A stretch of 64,000 nt of DNA from CAVUAN01 sp963739435 (GTDB lineage: Bacteria; Acidobacteriota; Thermoanaerobaculia; UBA5066; Gp7-AA6): NCBI GenBank assembly GCA_963739435.1, contig CAVUAN010000016.1:248001-312000 (forward strand), in the 5' to 3' direction. The notes beneath the pieces were generated by a model that saw only the letters and a list, made by a program, of their open reading frames with translations, was not told the DNA's origin and ran no database searches. The position numbers and the translations under genes were made by a program. Of this stretch, positions 57,560 through 64,000 are shown in pieces (within the stretch, counting starts at the first letter, position 1; each line of letters starts with the position of its first letter).

Positions 57560-57915
57560 ATGAAACAGTACCTGCTCAGCATGTATCAGCCCGAGGGCGG
57601 GGTTCCGCCGCCCGAATTCCTGGAGAAGGTGATGCGGGACGTCGGCGCGCTGCGTCGAGAGCTCGAGGCCAAAGGCGCGTGGGTGTTCGGCGGAGGCCTC
57701 CACGATCCGAGCACGGCCACCGTCGTGCGGCTCCAGGATGGCGAGGTACTCACGACCGACGGCCCGTTCGCCGAGGGCAAGGAGCACATCGGCGGATTCA
57801 CGATCATCAAGGCGCCCGATCTCGACGCCGCGCTCGAGTGGGGCCGGCAAGCTACGCCCGGGCGACCACCCTCCCGATCGAGGTGCGGCCGTTCCGGGGC
57901 GAGGCCGCGGACTGA
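57560..57915 (+). CDS. YCII-related (DGPF) protein, two extra bases near the end
   Basis: MKQYLLSMYQPEGGVPPPEF opens the YCII/DGPF family, and VLTTDGPFAEGKEHIGGFTI is its signature DGPF block. The last part is shifted: removing C and A around 57846-57853 gives GRKLARATTLPIEVRPF and ends at TGA 57913-57915, giving about 117 residues. ATG 57560 is preferred over 57530 because it follows GAGGGAGTT. YCII genes are commonly paired with an ECF sigma factor, as here, where the stop overlaps the next gene. No reaction is known. Confidence 0.78.
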
Positions 57916-59146
57916 TCCCTGCCCCGCCGGCCCTCTCGGCCTCGGAGATCGAACGTGTGTTCCGCGAGGAGTACGGCCGCGCGGTGGCCGTCCTGGTCCG
58001 CCATTTCGGTGACATCGATCTCGCCGAGGAGGCGGTCCAGGATGCGTTCACCGAGGCGGTGCAACGGTGGCCGTCGGCCGGATTGCCGCCGAGCCCGGCG
58101 GGATGGATCATCACCACGGCCCGCAACCGGGCGATCGACCGACTCCGCCGCGAGGCGTCCCGCGAGGACCGGCACGCCCAGGCCACGCTGCTGCAAGCGA
58201 GCACCGAACCGCGACGAGGAGGGCGCCGTGCGGGACGACCGGCTGCGCCTGATCTTCACCTGCTGTCATCCCGCGCTCGCGACCGGCGCCCAGGTCGCCC
58301 TGACGCTTCGGCTGCTGGGCGGGCTCACGACACGCGGAGGTCGCGCGCGCCTTCCTCGTGCCCGAGGCGACGATGGCCCAGCGGCTGGTTCGGGCAAAGG
58401 GCAAGATCCGCGATGCGGGGATCCCCTACCGGGTTCCCGGTGAAATCGGACCTGCCGGACCGCCTTCGCGCTGTGCTGGCGGTCGTCTATCTCATCTTCA
58501 ACGAAGGCTACACGGCGAGCTCGGGCGACCGGCTCGTCCGCGAAGAGCTCTGCACAGAGGCGATCCGCCTCGGACGGCTCCTGGCCGAGCTGATGCCGGA
58601 CGAACCGGAGGTCACGGGACTGCTCGCGCTCATGCTGTTGATCGAGTCGCGCCGGGCGGCCCGCACCACGGCGGCCGGCGACCTCGTGCTGCTGGCGGAC
58701 CAGAGCCGCGAGCGGTGGAATCCGAGGCCTCATCTCCGAAGGCTCAGGGCTCGTCCGCCAGCTGTCTCGACCGCAACCAGCCCGGCCCATACCAGATCCA
58801 GGCGGCGATCCAGGCCGTTCACAGCGATGCGCCCCTGGCATCCGAAACGGACTGGCGGCAGATCGTGCGGCTGTACGACCAACTCCTGTCGATCGCGCCC
58901 GGCCCGATCGTGGCCTTGAACCGCTCGGTTGCGCTGGCCGAAGTCGAAGGAGCGGATGCCGCTCTGACTGCCCTCGACGGCCTCGACCTCGATGGCTATC
59001 ACCTCTTCCACGCGATCCGCGCCGACCTGCTCCGGCGCCTGGGCCGAACCGCCGATGCCCGGGCCGCCTACGAACGAGCCCTCGCTCTGACCGAGCAGGA
59101 CCCGCAGAAGCGCTTCCTCGAGCGGCGCCTCGCGGATCTGGCCTGA
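57912..59146 (+). CDS. ECF sigma factor with C-terminal TPR-like domain (YCII-linked), five frameshifts
   Basis: Sigma region 2 is EYGRAVAVLVRHFGDIDLAE with EEAVQDAFTEAVQRW; region 4 is shifted but visible as LTTREVARAFLVPEATMAQR. The long C-terminal domain, VYLIFNEGYTASSGDRLVRE, LIESRRAARTTAAGDLVLLA, YQIQAAIQAVHSDAPLASET and LYDQLLSIAPGPIVALNRSV, is typical of the YCII-associated ECF41/42-like group with extended tails. Frame changes near 58210, 58340, 58440, 58724 and 58762 are each one extra base. Repaired length is about 410 residues. The start is unclear; a CTG at 57912 overlapping the YCII stop or a GTG near 57957 are candidates. The tail probably replaces an anti-sigma factor. Confidence 0.78.
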
Positions 59147-59183
59147 GTCGCCTGTTCGCAGGCCTGAGCAACCCTCGAGTTCC

Positions 59184-60011
59184 TCAACCGTTCGCACGCT
59201 CCAGGCTCCGCGCGTACTCCGCCGGGGATCGGCCGACGAGCCGCTTGAAGTCCCGGATGAAGTGCGCCTGGTCCGCGTAGCCGAGCTCGAGCGCGAGGCC
59301 CGCCCAGTCCACGATCGTCCCGGAGGCCGCACGTTGCGCCGCGTCGACCAGGCGGTAGCGCTGGATGACCCACTTGGGACTGACACCGACGTATTCCTTG
59401 AAGAGCCTCTGGAGCTGCCGCATGCTCGTAGCGAACTCGCCAACGAGCTGATCGACCCGCGTGATTCCCCGATCCTCGGCGATGCGAAGGGCCACGCGGC
59501 CGGCCAGGGTCATGCCGTCGTCGAGCGAAGCGTGCAACCCGCGCAGGAACGACTCGATGATCGCGATGCCCTCCCGATCGCCGGCGTGGCCCATGACCTG
59601 GTTACCGAGGTCCCGGGCCCGCGAACCGAAAACCTCGCGCACCGAAGGACGGCGGTCGGTGAAGGCGGATACGGGCTGCTTGACGAAAGGCCGAAAGGCC
59701 CCCGGACGGAACTTGGTCCCCACGACCCGCCCGTGACCCTCGAGGACGCGAGAGAACTTCGTGCGCATCACGCCCACGATTTCCGCCCTCCCGGAAGATT
59801 CCAGGACCATGTGGACCGAAGGATGCGGGACGGTCTCGACCACCCGGGGCGAGCTCAGGTCCCAACGCACGATCCAGTAGTGCTCGACGAAGGGCCCGAG
59901 ATCAGTGGAGGGCCAGTAGCGCAACAGGTCGTACATGGCGTCGGCCGCGCGAACGTTCAGGATGCCTCGCGGTCCCTCGCGCTTGACCCGGACGTTGTCG
60001 CGTTCGTTCAA
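59184..60011 (-). CDS. AraC-family transcriptional regulator
   Basis: A 275-residue regulator. The N-terminal part (LGPFVEHYWIVRWDLSSPRV, PHPSVHMVLESSGRAEIVGV) is of the DUF6597 ligand-binding type often found in this family; the C-terminal 90 residues carry two helix-turn-helices (TSMRQLQRLFKEYVGVSPKW, LALELGYADQAHFIRDFKRL and GRSPAEYARSLE). The 60011 start is TTG; an ATG at 59936 is possible but lacks a ribosome site. It is divergent from the DUF3224 gene, which may be its target, though this is only inference from position. Confidence 0.85.
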   Translation of the reverse strand: MNERDNVRVKREGPRGILNVRAADAMYDLLRYWPSTDLGPFVEHYWIVRWDLSSPRVVETVPHPSVHMVLESSGRAEIVGVMRTKFSRVLEGHGRVVGTKFRPGAFRPFVKQPVSAFTDRRPSVREVFGSRARDLGNQVMGHAGDREGIAIIESFLRGLHASLDDGMTLAGRVALRIAEDRGITRVDQLVGEFATSMRQLQRLFKEYVGVSPKWVIQRYRLVDAAQRAASGTIVDWAGLALELGYADQAHFIRDFKRLVGRSPAEYARSLERANG

Positions 60012-60076
60012 TCCACCCTCGGCCTTCCTAACCTACCATTCGACACTTGGGGAGATGTCCTGAAAGGGGTGCCATC

Positions 60077-60592
60077 ATGAAGAAACGAGCGGGCCTCACA
60101 ATTTTTCTGTGTCTATCGCTCTCCGTTTGGTCGGCGGCAGGCGCAGAAGCACCTGCGATCCAGACGGCTCAGAAAGGGGCAGCCATGGCTAGTCATGCAA
60201 GCGGAACCTTTGAGGTCAAGATGAAACCGCTGCCGAACGACGAGAAGGTGGAGGGCTTGACGGTCGGCAGGATGTCCGGCGACAAGCAGTTCAAGGGAGA
60301 TCTCGAAGGAACCAGCAAGGGGGAGATGATGGCCGTCGAGACGCCCGTGCAAGGCTCGGCCGGCTACGTTGCAGTCGAGCGCGTGAGCGGGACATTGAAG
60401 GGCCGCAGCGGCACCTTCGTGCTCCTGCACCAGGGCACGATGAGCCGGGGCGGCGATTACAGGATGTCGATCGTCGTCGTTCCGGACTCGGGGACCGGGC
60501 AGCTCACAGGCCTGACCGGCAAAATGGCAATCATCATCACCGAGGGCAAGCACTCGTACGAGTTCGACTACACGCTTCCCGAGGCTCCCTGA
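60077..60592 (+). CDS. Secreted DUF3224 protein
   Basis: A 171-residue protein with a signal peptide (LTIFLCLSLSVWSAAGAEA). The barrel ASHASGTFEVKMKPLPNDEK, RMSGDKQFKGDLEGTSKGEM, YVAVERVSGTLKGRSGTFVL and HQGTMSRGG match DUF3224, a lipocalin-like family usually found in the cytoplasm, so the added signal is unusual. An ATG at 60185 would give the core without the signal; I prefer 60077 after AAAGGGG. Function unknown. Confidence 0.82.
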   Translation: MKKRAGLTIFLCLSLSVWSAAGAEAPAIQTAQKGAAMASHASGTFEVKMKPLPNDEKVEGLTVGRMSGDKQFKGDLEGTSKGEMMAVETPVQGSAGYVAVERVSGTLKGRSGTFVLLHQGTMSRGGDYRMSIVVVPDSGTGQLTGLTGKMAIIITEGKHSYEFDYTLPEAP

Positions 60593-60616
60593 CGCTGGTT
60601 CGATATCCTCTGACCG

Positions 60617-61255
60617 ATGAAGGTGCCGGAGGGAGGCGTGCGGCTGCCGCCGGGGCAGGTGTTGACGCAAAAGTGGCCCGTGCTGACGTACGGGGAGACC
60701 CCTCGCGCCGACCTGCAGACTTGGACCTTCCGGTGCTTCGGCCTCGTCGAAGAGGACATCTCATGGACATGGACGGAGTTCCTCGCATTGCCGAGGGTCG
60801 AGGTCACCTCCGACATCCACTGCGTGACGCACTGGAGCCGGTTCGACAATCGGTGGGAGGGCGTCTCCGTCTCCGAGATCTTGCGCCGCGTGAAATTGAG
60901 GCCGGAGGCCGTCGCGGTCATGGCCCACACACAGGAGGGCTACACGACGAATATCCCTCTCGCCGATCTCAACGTCGCAGACGCTCTGCTCGCGATCAAG
61001 CACGACGGGCAGGACCTGCCGCCCGAGCACGGAGGCCCCTGCCGGCTCGTCGTGCCGAAGCTCTACTTCTGGAAGAGCGCCAAGTGGGTCCGGGCGTTCG
61101 AGTTCCTGGAGCTCAACGCCCCGGGCTTCTGGGAAGAGAACGGTTACCACATGCACGCCGACCCCTGGAAAGACGAGCGCTATTCCGACCAGGAGACCGA
61201 CGCCATGCAGCGGATGCGCTCAGAAGCGGCTCGCCGGCGAATGAAGGCCGACTGA
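60617..61255 (+). CDS. Molybdopterin-dependent oxidoreductase (sulfite-oxidase-like, YedY-related)
   Basis: A 212-residue protein of the small oxidoreductase molybdopterin-binding group. The Mo-ligating Cys69 is in TSDIHCVTHWSRFDNRWEGV; DLQTWTFRCFGLVEEDISWT precedes it and GGPCRLVVPKLYFWKSAKWV and EENGYHMHADPWKDERY follow, a standard layout. No signal peptide, so it is cytoplasmic. The substrate is unknown and need not be sulfite. It ends three bases before the end of the convergent DedA-rhodanese gene if that gene is read through its TGA. Confidence 0.88.
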   Translation: MKVPEGGVRLPPGQVLTQKWPVLTYGETPRADLQTWTFRCFGLVEEDISWTWTEFLALPRVEVTSDIHCVTHWSRFDNRWEGVSVSEILRRVKLRPEAVAVMAHTQEGYTTNIPLADLNVADALLAIKHDGQDLPPEHGGPCRLVVPKLYFWKSAKWVRAFEFLELNAPGFWEENGYHMHADPWKDERYSDQETDAMQRMRSEAARRRMKAD

Positions 61256-61257
61256 AC

Positions 61258-62217
61258 CTAACTGCTTGCGCGGATGGCGACGAGCGGCTCACCCTCGACC
61301 GGGAAGCCGGCGTGGATCCAGGCATCCAGGCCGCCCTGGAGCGGCCGAACCAGAGTGAATCCCTTGTCGATCAGCATGCGCGCCACACGGGCGGCCGAGG
61401 CCTCGTTGGGTCACGTGCAGTAGAGAATGATCTCCCGGTCGCGCGGCAGGGTTGCCACCCTCTCGTCGATTTCCGACAGCGCGAACATCTCCGCCCCCGG
61501 CACGCGCCGAGGGTCGGCCTTGAGCGCCGCACTGCTTCGGACGTCGAAGACGATCGGGCTCTTCCCGCCATCCATCAACTGGCGCAGCTCTTCGACCGAG
61601 ATCCGGGCCGCGCGCAAGGCTTCGAAGAAGTGCCGCCGCCGCTGCCACTTGATAGCAATGAAAGCCGCGAGCGCGGCGGCGAGCAGCACGAGAGCCCAGG
61701 CGCCGACTGACGCGAGCTTCTCGAGGGCGCGATCGATGGCGCGGTGAAAGATCATCCCCGCGGTGATGCCGGTGCCTGCCCAGAGCACCGCGCCGCCCGT
61801 GTCGAAGAGAAGAAAGGCGGCACGGCTGGACCGGAGGGCCCCGGCTAAGGGAGGCGCCACGGTCGAGAATCCGGGGATGAACTTCGCGACGAGCAGCGAC
61901 GGGAGCCCCCATCTCTCGAAGTAGGTCTCGGTCTGTCGGACGCAGGTGTCGGGCGAGAGCGAAATCCGGCAGAGGGTCTTCAGGATCCGGTTCCCCTGGC
62001 GGCGGCCGAGCTCGTACCAGATGAAGTCGGCGATGACAGAAGCCGTCACAGCCGCTAGCAGAGCCAGCGGCGCGGAGAACTTCCCCTCGGCGGCCAGAGC
62101 GCCGGCCACGACCAGCGTGGGCAGCGCGGGGACCGGAAGACCGAGCTGCTCCGCCAGGACGTTGGCGAACACCAGTGCCAGCCCGTACGTCACGATCAGG
62201 GCAACCAGAGCGCTCAT
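61258..62217 (-). CDS. DedA-family membrane protein fused to rhodanese, with in-frame TGA at codon 269
   Basis: Residues 1-190 are a DedA/SNARE-associated membrane domain (ADFIWYELGRRQGNRILKTL, FIPGFSTVAPPLAGALRSSR). After a membrane helix, residues about 215-318 form a rhodanese domain: SPIVFDVRSSAALKADPRRV, GAEMFALSEIDERV, then Cys267 in ILYCT. Codon 269 is TGA, where a CxC-type motif in this fusion group would carry Cys. Reading through continues the fold as PNEASAARVARMLIDKGFTL, PLQGGLDAWIHAGFPVEGEP and ends with TAG at 61258-61260. If the TGA stops, the protein is 268 residues with a truncated rhodanese. A sequencing change of TGC to TGA, a nonsense mutation or selenocysteine are all possible. 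It begins four bases after the kinase stop. Confidence 0.75.
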
Positions 62218-62221
62218 GGCG

Positions 62222-63307
62222 TCATCCTATCGGGATGGCCGGGGGGCGGGATCCGGTCTTTGGGCCGGGCCAGGCCCCCGTCCGCGACGCGGGCAGCCGC
62301 ACGGTGAAGACGGCTCCCCCGCGGGGCGCGTTTCCCGCCGAGACGGTGCCGCCGTAGCCCTCGACGATTGCCTTCACGATAGCCAGGCCCAGGCCGGCGT
62401 GGAGGGGGCCCCGGTCGCCCGCATTCGGCCGGTAGCTGAAGAAGCGGTCGAAGATCCGGTCCGCGTGCGCCCCGGGGATTCCCGGCCCCTCGTCCTCGAC
62501 GGCGACGACTGCCGATCCGTCTGAGGCTTGGGTCTGCACGACCCGGACGCAGCCGGCGTCCGGAGAGAAGCTCGCCGCGTTGTCCAGGATGTTCTCAAAG
62601 GCCTGGGTCAGCCGCGCGGGGGACGCGCGGACCGTAACCACCTCTCCCGGCCCGTCGACGACGAACCGCACGCGGCCGTTCTCACGCATGCGGAACCGTT
62701 CGACGATCTGGCCGAGCAGCCCGTTCAACGGGACCGGGACCTGCTCCTCCGCTTCGAGCCGCGCGTCGATGCGGGTGATCTCGGCGAGCTCCGAGAGCTG
62801 GTGCTCCATCCGCGCGACCTCGTTGAGGACGACAGCCAGGAACCGCTTTCGCTCGGCCGGGTCCTGGACCTCCGAGAGCATCTCGGTTGCCGTGCGGATG
62901 GACGTGAGCGGGTTCTTCAGCTCGTGCGCGACATCCGAGGCGAACGTTTCCAGGCCTCGCACGTGCTCCTCCAGGCGGCGGGTCAACTCCTCGAGCGACC
63001 GGGCCAGGTCTCCGATCTCGTCGGGTCGGTCCGATCCGCGAAACCCGCCCGTCAGTCGGCCGCTCCGGTTGAGGATGGCGGTCGCTTCGTCGCGCAGCCG
63101 CCGGAGAGGGCGGGCGATTGTCGCCGAGACGAAGAAGGAGAGGGCCACTGCGACAACCAGTGAGGCGGCGCAGACCCTGGCGATGCGGATGGGATCGAGA
63201 GACGGATCATCGCCCTTTTCGAGGCCCAGCAGCAGGGCAATCGGCAGCAACACCAGGAGTGTATTGAAGGCGAGGAGCCGAGCCGAGAGGCGCGAAAAAA
63301 GACGCAT
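62222..63307 (-). CDS. Sensor histidine kinase
   Basis: A 361-residue membrane kinase. Two N-terminal helices (about 10-29 and 44-66) enclose a very short periplasmic loop, then HAMP (about 66-118), the phosphoacceptor His128 in FASDVAHELKNPLTSIRTAT, and the ATPase domain with NILDNAASFSPDAG, VVAVEDEGPGIPG and HAGLGLAIVKAIVEGYGG. The short sensor loop suggests membrane or envelope sensing. It starts 17 bases after the response regulator stop and ends four bases before the DedA gene, one operon. ATG 63307 is where the first helix begins. Confidence 0.9.
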   Translation of the reverse strand: MRLFSRLSARLLAFNTLLVLLPIALLLGLEKGDDPSLDPIRIARVCAASLVVAVALSFFVSATIARPLRRLRDEATAILNRSGRLTGGFRGSDRPDEIGDLARSLEELTRRLEEHVRGLETFASDVAHELKNPLTSIRTATEMLSEVQDPAERKRFLAVVLNEVARMEHQLSELAEITRIDARLEAEEQVPVPLNGLLGQIVERFRMRENGRVRFVVDGPGEVVTVRASPARLTQAFENILDNAASFSPDAGCVRVVQTQASDGSAVVAVEDEGPGIPGAHADRIFDRFFSYRPNAGDRGPLHAGLGLAIVKAIVEGYGGTVSAGNAPRGGAVFTVRLPASRTGAWPGPKTGSRPPAIPIG

Positions 63308-63324
63308 GTCAGGCGGCCCGTCCG

Positions 63325-64000
63325 CTAGGGCCCGTCCGCGTCCCGCCAGCGATAGCCGAGCCCGTGGACGGTGTCGATGCCCGTGAAAGCCGGATCGCGC
63401 TCCTCGAGCTTCCGGCGCAGCCGTTTGACGTGGCTGTCGATCGTCCGCTCGGCGACGTAGGCATCGTTCGGGTAAGCCTCCTCCATGAGTTGCTGGCGCG
63501 TCTTGACGTGTCCCGGGTGGCGCGCGAGGGCCTGGAGCAGGAGGAACTCGGTCACGGTCAGGGCGACGGGCTCGCCGCGCCAACGCGCCGTGTAACGAAG
63601 CCCGTCGAGCTCGAGCGCGCCGGCGCGGACCATCTTGTCCTCGTCCTGACGCGAGGGATCTTGAGCCAGCGCCGCGCGCCGGAAGAGAACCTTGATCCGC
63701 GTCACGAGCTCGCGCATCGAAAAAGGCTTGCAGAGATAGTCGTCGGCCCCGAGCTCGAGCCCCAGAACTCTGTCGAGCTCCTCGTCCCTGGACGTCAGAA
63801 AGATGATCGGCAACGCCTCCGACTGTGCCCGCAGCTTGCGGCAGAGCTCGCGGCCGTCCATTCGAGGCAGCAGGATGTCGAGCACGGCGAGGCCCGGCAG
63901 CTGCTGCCGAAAGGCGGCCCACGCTTCGGCGCCGTCGGCATACGTGTTGACGCGGTATCCCTCGCGCTTCAAGGCGAACGCGACCGTCTCGCGGATGTTC
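63325..64000 (-). CDS. OmpR/PhoB-type response regulator, N-terminus outside the window (partial)
   Basis: The visible 225 residues begin in frame at the window edge with NIRETVAFALKREGYRVNTY, so only the first few residues (including the acidic pair) are missing. The phosphorylated Asp is in LAVLDILLPRMDG, the conserved Thr in IIFLTSRDEE and the Lys in DYLCKPFSMREL. The winged helix follows, LTVTEFLLLQALARHPGHVK and VAERTIDSHVKRLRRKLEER. It is the first gene of the operon with the histidine kinase and the DedA-rhodanese gene. A TTG at 63972 should not be taken as the start. Confidence 0.92.
   Translation of the reverse strand, partial: NIRETVAFALKREGYRVNTYADGAEAWAAFRQQLPGLAVLDILLPRMDGRELCRKLRAQSEALPIIFLTSRDEELDRVLGLELGADDYLCKPFSMRELVTRIKVLFRRAALAQDPSRQDEDKMVRAGALELDGLRYTARWRGEPVALTVTEFLLLQALARHPGHVKTRQQLMEEAYPNDAYVAERTIDSHVKRLRRKLEERDPAFTGIDTVHGLGYRWRDADGP

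Noticed and set aside
59147..59183. GCCTG-TTCG-CAGGC hairpin between the convergent ECF sigma and AraC genes as a terminator
   Set aside because: The stem is only five pairs and there is no T-run on either strand.

Overview
The window is a GC-rich bacterial chromosome segment with dense coding on both strands. There is no rRNA, no tRNA I can support, no CRISPR array, no insertion sequence and no prophage. Three things point to an Acidobacteriota-like soil or sediment organism, possibly of the Thermoanaerobaculia/Holophagae type: a sigma factor coupled to a TPR-bearing serine/threonine kinase, tandem secreted proteins built from a repeated domain with a GYFWFF core, and many secreted hydrolases. 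This placement is inference from gene style and not from a marker gene.

Layout. 0-10 kb: end of an ankyrin protein, a Bcp peroxiredoxin, a sphingolipid-type fatty acid desaturase, an MFS carrier, a secreted sulfatase, an M20 peptidase, small secreted proteins, a 5'-nucleotidase and a DinB protein. 10-18 kb: a multihaem cytochrome c, membrane proteins, a PH-SHOCT protein, a DUF2911 protein, a second DinB protein, then the kinase and its ECF sigma factor overlapping by ATGA. 18-24 kb: two tandem secreted proteins sharing a duplicated N-terminal module, the second carrying an HEXXH metalloprotease. 24-37 kb: a CocE-type hydrolase, an HGSNAT-like membrane protein, a VOC protein, a DAO-like oxidoreductase, a prolyl oligopeptidase, a DEAD helicase, alpha/beta hydrolases, an SDR and a nitrobindin-like protein.

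37-52 kb is the most coherent part and looks like a stress and envelope island. A PAS-PAS-AAA+ sigma-54 activator is followed by a dyad enhancer-like site and a textbook -24/-12 promoter in front of a DUF1269 gene and an HdeD-like gene. A second copy of the arrangement (remnant of the activator C-terminus, dyad, -24/-12 promoter, STAS gene, DUF1269 paralogue, near-identical terminator) lies 2.5 kb downstream. Cardiolipin synthase, an AarF/UbiB kinase, a class 3 lipase, a universal-stress/phospholipase-D fusion and a metallophosphoesterase follow. 52-64 kb: a UBP zinc-finger protein, a dehalogenase-like hydrolase, a cNMP-glutaredoxin-TrxR-like fusion, a DHA2 exporter, YCII plus an ECF sigma factor, an AraC regulator, a DUF3224 protein, a molybdopterin oxidoreductase, and an operon of response regulator, histidine kinase and DedA-rhodanese. 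The DedA-rhodanese gene has an in-frame TGA next to the rhodanese active-site Cys.

Caveat: about fourteen genes are broken by frameshifts. By hand alignment nearly all can be repaired by removing a single extra base, often a repeat of its neighbour. This suggests insertion-type sequencing or assembly error more than real gene decay, so these genes are annotated across their full span.
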